Shown here: piece after piece, positions 7,082 to 10,000 of the stretch | How positions within the stretch are numbered: the first letter of the stretch is position 1 | Layout: each line of letters begins with the position of its first letter | The notes under the pieces: model-generated | What the model was told of the DNA's origin: nothing | Seen by the model: only the letters and a program-made list of their open reading frames with translations | Databases searched by the model: none | Assembly: GCA_905215845.1 (NCBI GenBank) | Contig: CAJMRU010000022.1 | Location: 1-10,000, forward strand | Direction: 5' to 3' | Length of the DNA stretch: 10,000 nucleotides | Source: an uncultured bacterium | GTDB taxonomy: Bacteria; Bacillota; Clostridia; TANB77; CAG-508 | Program-made: the position numbers and the translations under genes

Positions 7082-7159
7082 TTATTAACTATTTTCAGTG
7101 ACTAATTTGTAAAAACTATTATATAGTAACCAATATCTAGCATACATATCATTTTTCCC

Positions 7160-7188
7160 TTGCAATTTCTACTATTTTAATGTATAAT
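7160..7188 (+). promoter_or_regulatory. Sigma-A promoter for asnS
   Basis: TTGCAA (7160-7165, one mismatch to TTGACA at the fourth base and one at the fifth) is followed after exactly 17 bases by a perfect TATAAT (7183-7188). Transcription should start near 7195, leaving a leader of about 23 bases before the asnS ATG. Such a leader has room for the ribosome binding site GGGAGG (7206-7211) but not for a T-box riboswitch. The rest of the 136-base gap (7082-7217) shows no G+C-rich terminator for gpr. Confidence 0.8.
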
Positions 7189-7217
7189 TTTTTTATTAAA
7201 ATTTTGGGAGGTACATT

Positions 7218-8609
7218 ATGGACAAATTAACAATTAGAGATTTATATAAAAATACATCAACTTATTCTGAAAAAGAAGTTACTTTAGAAGGTTGGATTAG
7301 AACTATTCGTGATTCAAAAACATTTGGTTTCATAGAATTAAATGATGGTTCTTTCTTTAAAAATGTTCAAATTGTATTTAGTGATAAATTAAATAACTTT
7401 GCTGAAGTTAGTAAACTTTCTATTAGTTCTTCTATAAAAGTTACTGGAACTTTAGTAATTACTGAAAATGCTAAACAACCTTTTGAAGTTCAAGCGGCAA
7501 AAATAGAAGTTTTAAATTTTTGTGATTTAAGTTACCCTCTTCAAAAGAAAAGACATTCTTTTGAATATTTAAGAACTATTTCTCATTTAAGACCAAGAAC
7601 TAATACTTTCAATGCTGTCTTCAGAGTTAGAAGTGTTTTTGCATATAGCATACATAAATTCTTCCAAGAAAAAAACTTTGTGTATGTAAATACTCCTCTT
7701 CTTACTTCAAGTGATGCAGAAGGTGCAGGAGAAATGTTTAATGTTAACTCTTTTGATTTAACAAATATTCCTAAATTAGAAAACGGACAAGTTGATTTTT
7801 CAAAAGATTTCTTTGGTAAACCTGCTCATTTAACAGTTAGTGGTCAATTAAATGGTGAAACATATGCTACTGCATTTAGAAATATTTATACTTTTGGTCC
7901 TACTTTTAGAGCTGAAAATTCTAATACTGTTAAACATGCTGCTGAGTTTTGGATGGTTGAACCTGAAATTTGTTTTGCTGATTTAAGTGATGATATGGAT
8001 TTAGCAGAAGAAATGATTAAATATACTTTTTCTTATGTTTTAGAACATTGCCCTGAAGAAATGGCTTTCTTTAATCAATTTGTTGATAAAGGATTATTAG
8101 ATAGATTAAATAATGTAATTAATTCTGATTTTGTTAGACTTTCATATACTGATGCAATAAAAGAATTAGAAAAAGCAAATGATAAATTTGAATATAAAGT
8201 TAGTTGGGGTGTTGATTTGCAAACAGAACATGAAAGATATTTATGTGAGCAAATATATAAAAAGCCTGTATTTGTTACTGATTATCCAAAAGATATTAAA
8301 GCTTTTTATATGAAAGAAAATCCTGACGGAAAAACTGTTGCTGCTGCTGATTTACTTGTTCCTGGTATTGGAGAAATTATTGGTGGTAGTCAAAGAGAAG
8401 AAGATTATGATAAATTATTAAATAGAATGAAAGAATTAAATATGGATGTTAATTCATATGACTGGTACTTGGACTTGCGTAAATTTGGTAGTTGTAATCA
8501 CGCAGGTTTCGGATTAGGATTTGAAAGAGCTATTATGTACTTAACTGGTATGCAAAATATTCGTGATGTAATTCCTTTTCCTAGAACACCAAAGAATTGT
8601 GAATTTTAG
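7218..8609 (+). CDS. asnS: Asparaginyl-tRNA synthetase
   Basis: This class IIb synthetase charges tRNA-Asn with asparagine using ATP. The 463-residue protein has an N-terminal anticodon-binding OB fold (about 1-105, VTLEGWIRTIRDSKTFGFIELNDGS), a linker with HLRPRTNTFNAVFRVRS (123-139), class II motif 2 FRAENSNTVKHAAEFWMVEPE (230-250), GEIIGGSQREEDYDKL (385-400), and motif 3 GFGLGFERAIMYLTGMQNIRDVIPFPRTPKNCEF at the end. The ENSNT...AEFWMVEPE and GGSQREE forms separate it from aspartyl enzymes. The length is normal. GGGAGG (7206-7211) lies 6 bases before the ATG. Codon use differs from neighbouring genes: ACT, GCT, GTT and ATT are common here, whereas neighbours favour ACA, GCA, GTA and ATA, and the coding strand is much richer in T. 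High expression or a different ancestry could explain this. It is transcribed from its own promoter and ends at the strong terminator at 8737-8796. Confidence 0.98.
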   Translation: MDKLTIRDLYKNTSTYSEKEVTLEGWIRTIRDSKTFGFIELNDGSFFKNVQIVFSDKLNNFAEVSKLSISSSIKVTGTLVITENAKQPFEVQAAKIEVLNFCDLSYPLQKKRHSFEYLRTISHLRPRTNTFNAVFRVRSVFAYSIHKFFQEKNFVYVNTPLLTSSDAEGAGEMFNVNSFDLTNIPKLENGQVDFSKDFFGKPAHLTVSGQLNGETYATAFRNIYTFGPTFRAENSNTVKHAAEFWMVEPEICFADLSDDMDLAEEMIKYTFSYVLEHCPEEMAFFNQFVDKGLLDRLNNVINSDFVRLSYTDAIKELEKANDKFEYKVSWGVDLQTEHERYLCEQIYKKPVFVTDYPKDIKAFYMKENPDGKTVAAADLLVPGIGEIIGGSQREEDYDKLLNRMKELNMDVNSYDWYLDLRKFGSCNHAGFGLGFERAIMYLTGMQNIRDVIPFPRTPKNCEF

Positions 8610-8736
8610 ATTCTTTCATTTAAAGGATAACAGAAACTATATAAAAAAAGATATCTTGAATCCTTTTAAAGATTACTTTACATTGTATACGTAAAAATCC
8701 TATATAGGCTCAAGTAAAAGTTAATTTTTAATATAC

Positions 8737-8796
8737 AAAAAAATACGACCTGAAAATAAATTTTATTTCTAAATTATTTTTAGGTCGTATTTTTTT
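8737..8796. terminator. Strong bidirectional intrinsic terminator
   Basis: AAAAAA+ATACGACCT (8737-8751) pairs with AGGTCGTAT+TTTTTT (8782-8796). The stem continues inward through GAAAATAA/TTATTTTT with one G-T wobble, to about 23 bp in all (8737-8759 with 8774-8796) around a 14-base loop. Each strand ends in a run of six or more U residues, so it should stop transcription both from asnS (rightward) and from the converging DHHW gene (leftward). It is the only strong element in the 8610-8893 gap, where I see no gene. Confidence 0.92.
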
Positions 8797-8893
8797 AAAC
8801 CAAATGTCTGTTATATAAATTACCGTAAAATCATTTATTAATCATGTTAAAATCTTAGATAAACTTCTATAAATTATTTTCCATTTTTTTTTA

Positions 8894-9985
8894 TCATTTT
8901 AATATATTTTGATTTAAAACAACACCGCTATACAAAAAAAGTACATCTTGGTCTTTAAATTCTATATATTCAGCTAATAAGTCACTATTTATATATCTTA
9001 AGTCAATTAAAGTTATTTTTCTATAATTTTCTATTAATAAAGGTGCTATGCTACTTCCAAAAGAGTCCCTAAAAAGCAATAATTCTTTATCATTATCAGC
9101 ATTTGGATTTTCTATACTTATTAATGATGTTGGACCAGATAAATAAATATCATATTTATCTTTTGAGTTTTTATATTTTTGTAAGTCATATACTTTTCCG
9201 TTTTCTTTTGTTTCATAATTATATGTTGTGCATTTTTCTATCGTATCATTAGTTAAATATCTAATTTTATCAACTTCTATTTCATATCCGAGTTGTCCAT
9301 AAAGCGAACCGTAAAATTCTCCCATTTCTTTTTCTTCATATTTTATTTTTGAGGTATCTGTTAAATTCATTTCATTTTCTATTTTATTTACTACATTTTT
9401 TAGATTCTCCTGCTTCCAATGTATATCTGTTTTATAATAGTCTTCTTTTGATAATTCTTCACATATATTTATATATTGTCCATTTTTTAAATTACTTTCA
9501 ATAATTTTTTGCATTTCTTGATAATCCATTTTTAGATAATTATCATCTAAAAAATAGCTTTTATCTGGAATTATAGAGTAATAAATATTCATGTCTTTTA
9601 AATATTTATCTTCAATTTCTCCTAATTTTTTTGATGTTTTCTGTATTGCTTCCTTATTTAGTGGATAGTCGATTTTATATATCATATCATCTTCTACAAC
9701 TAATTTATTGTTATCTTTTTGTCTATATATTTCGAAATTAAAAAATGTTTTTAATTTTCTTAAATCATCTCTTTTTACAAATTGGTCTGTTGCATATTTT
9801 TCAAGTTTTTTTGATACATTTCCATTAAATATTTCTTTTGCTGTAATTACTGGGAATTGCTCTAATTTTCGTCTTTCTGAAATAGATATTTCTTCATCTT
9901 TCTTAATTATATTTGCTATAAAGACTATAATTAATATCATTACAAATCCTATTGAAATTATTATATCTTTTTTATTATCTTTCAT
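8894..9985 (-). CDS. DHHW-family, SGNH-hydrolase-like membrane-anchored protein
   Basis: The 363-residue protein has a short basic N-terminus, one hydrophobic segment (about 8-27, likely an uncleaved anchor) and an extracytoplasmic remainder. ISERRKLEQFP (34-44) followed by a region with FVKRDDLRKLKTFFNFEIYRQ fits the DHHW family. The motif TDIHWK (186-191) and RDSFGSS (306-312) match the Asp-x-His and Ser active-site elements of AlgJ/AlgX-type acetyltransferases, giving candidate catalytic residues D187, H189 and S308. Such proteins usually work beside an MBOAT membrane acyltransferase to O-acetylate exported polysaccharides, and that partner would lie upstream, beyond the right edge. The polymer modified here cannot be told from sequence. 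The ATG (complement of 9983-9985) has GGGAGG at 9991-9996 on the minus strand, 5 bases away. The stop is TGA, and the gene converges on asnS. Confidence 0.82.
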   Translation of the reverse strand: MKDNKKDIIISIGFVMILIIVFIANIIKKDEEISISERRKLEQFPVITAKEIFNGNVSKKLEKYATDQFVKRDDLRKLKTFFNFEIYRQKDNNKLVVEDDMIYKIDYPLNKEAIQKTSKKLGEIEDKYLKDMNIYYSIIPDKSYFLDDNYLKMDYQEMQKIIESNLKNGQYINICEELSKEDYYKTDIHWKQENLKNVVNKIENEMNLTDTSKIKYEEKEMGEFYGSLYGQLGYEIEVDKIRYLTNDTIEKCTTYNYETKENGKVYDLQKYKNSKDKYDIYLSGPTSLISIENPNADNDKELLLFRDSFGSSIAPLLIENYRKITLIDLRYINSDLLAEYIEFKDQDVLFLYSGVVLNQNILK

Positions 9986-9990
9986 TATTG

Positions 9991-9996
9991 CCTCCC
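9991..9996 (-). promoter_or_regulatory. Ribosome binding site of the DHHW gene
   Basis: On the minus strand the bases read GGGAGG, 5 bases before the ATG. This confirms the start, and the promoter or an upstream operon partner lies outside the window. Confidence 0.8.
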
Positions 9997-10000
9997 TATT

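Noticed and set aside
7115..7127. ACTAT-TAT-ATAGT hairpin after gpr as a terminator
   Set aside because: A five-pair, nearly all A/T stem with a three-base loop and no following T run is too weak.
8619..8670. Imperfect inverted repeat TTTAAAGGAT / ATCCTTTTAAA after asnS
   Set aside because: The arms are mostly A/T, unequal by one base and separated by a 31-base loop with no T run. The nearby 8737-8796 hairpin is a far better terminator.
8699..8708. Perfect palindrome CCTATATAGG between asnS and the DHHW gene
   Set aside because: It lies between converging genes and not near a start, so an operator role is unlikely. It is short enough to be chance.

Overview
The window is very AT-rich (by eye about a quarter to 30% G+C) with strong AGGAGG-type ribosome binding sites. 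It carries gpr, the endospore germination protease, together with remA, rpoZ and uvrA. This points to an endospore-forming Clostridia-type Firmicute, possibly an uncultured gut lineage. The species cannot be named from this window. Nearly everything here is housekeeping, and I see no mobile element, CRISPR array, tRNA, rRNA or clearly new multi-gene system. The main points of interest are small-scale anomalies.

Region 1 (1-3195) is a tightly packed rightward operon. It starts with a membrane protein with a long lysine/glutamate-rich tail, overlapping the ribonuclease-family gene yicC. Next come remA (DNA-binding regulator), rpoZ (RNA polymerase omega), a 188-base spacer of decaying ~61-66-base repeats, a divergent guanylate kinase-family gene, and a hairpin terminator. 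The yicC-remA-gmk-rpoZ neighbourhood is well known in Firmicutes, but here rpoZ precedes the kinase, the kinase is atypical, and yicC has an apparent one-base insertion that displaces its conserved C-terminus.

Region 2 (3228-7081) holds uvrA, the nucleotide excision repair damage sensor, and gpr, which degrades the small acid-soluble proteins protecting spore DNA. Both act on DNA integrity, one in growing cells and one at germination, but their adjacency may be incidental. The gpr ribosome binding site lies in the loop of a perfect 8-bp hairpin.

Region 3 (7082-8796) holds asnS (asparaginyl-tRNA synthetase), with its own textbook sigma-A promoter and a very short leader that has no T-box. Its base composition and codon choice differ sharply from its neighbours. 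It ends at a strong bidirectional terminator shared with the converging last gene.

Region 4 (8797-10000) holds a leftward gene for a membrane-anchored DHHW-type, SGNH-hydrolase-like protein. This is probably part of an extracytoplasmic polysaccharide O-acetylation or similar cell-envelope locus that continues beyond the right edge.
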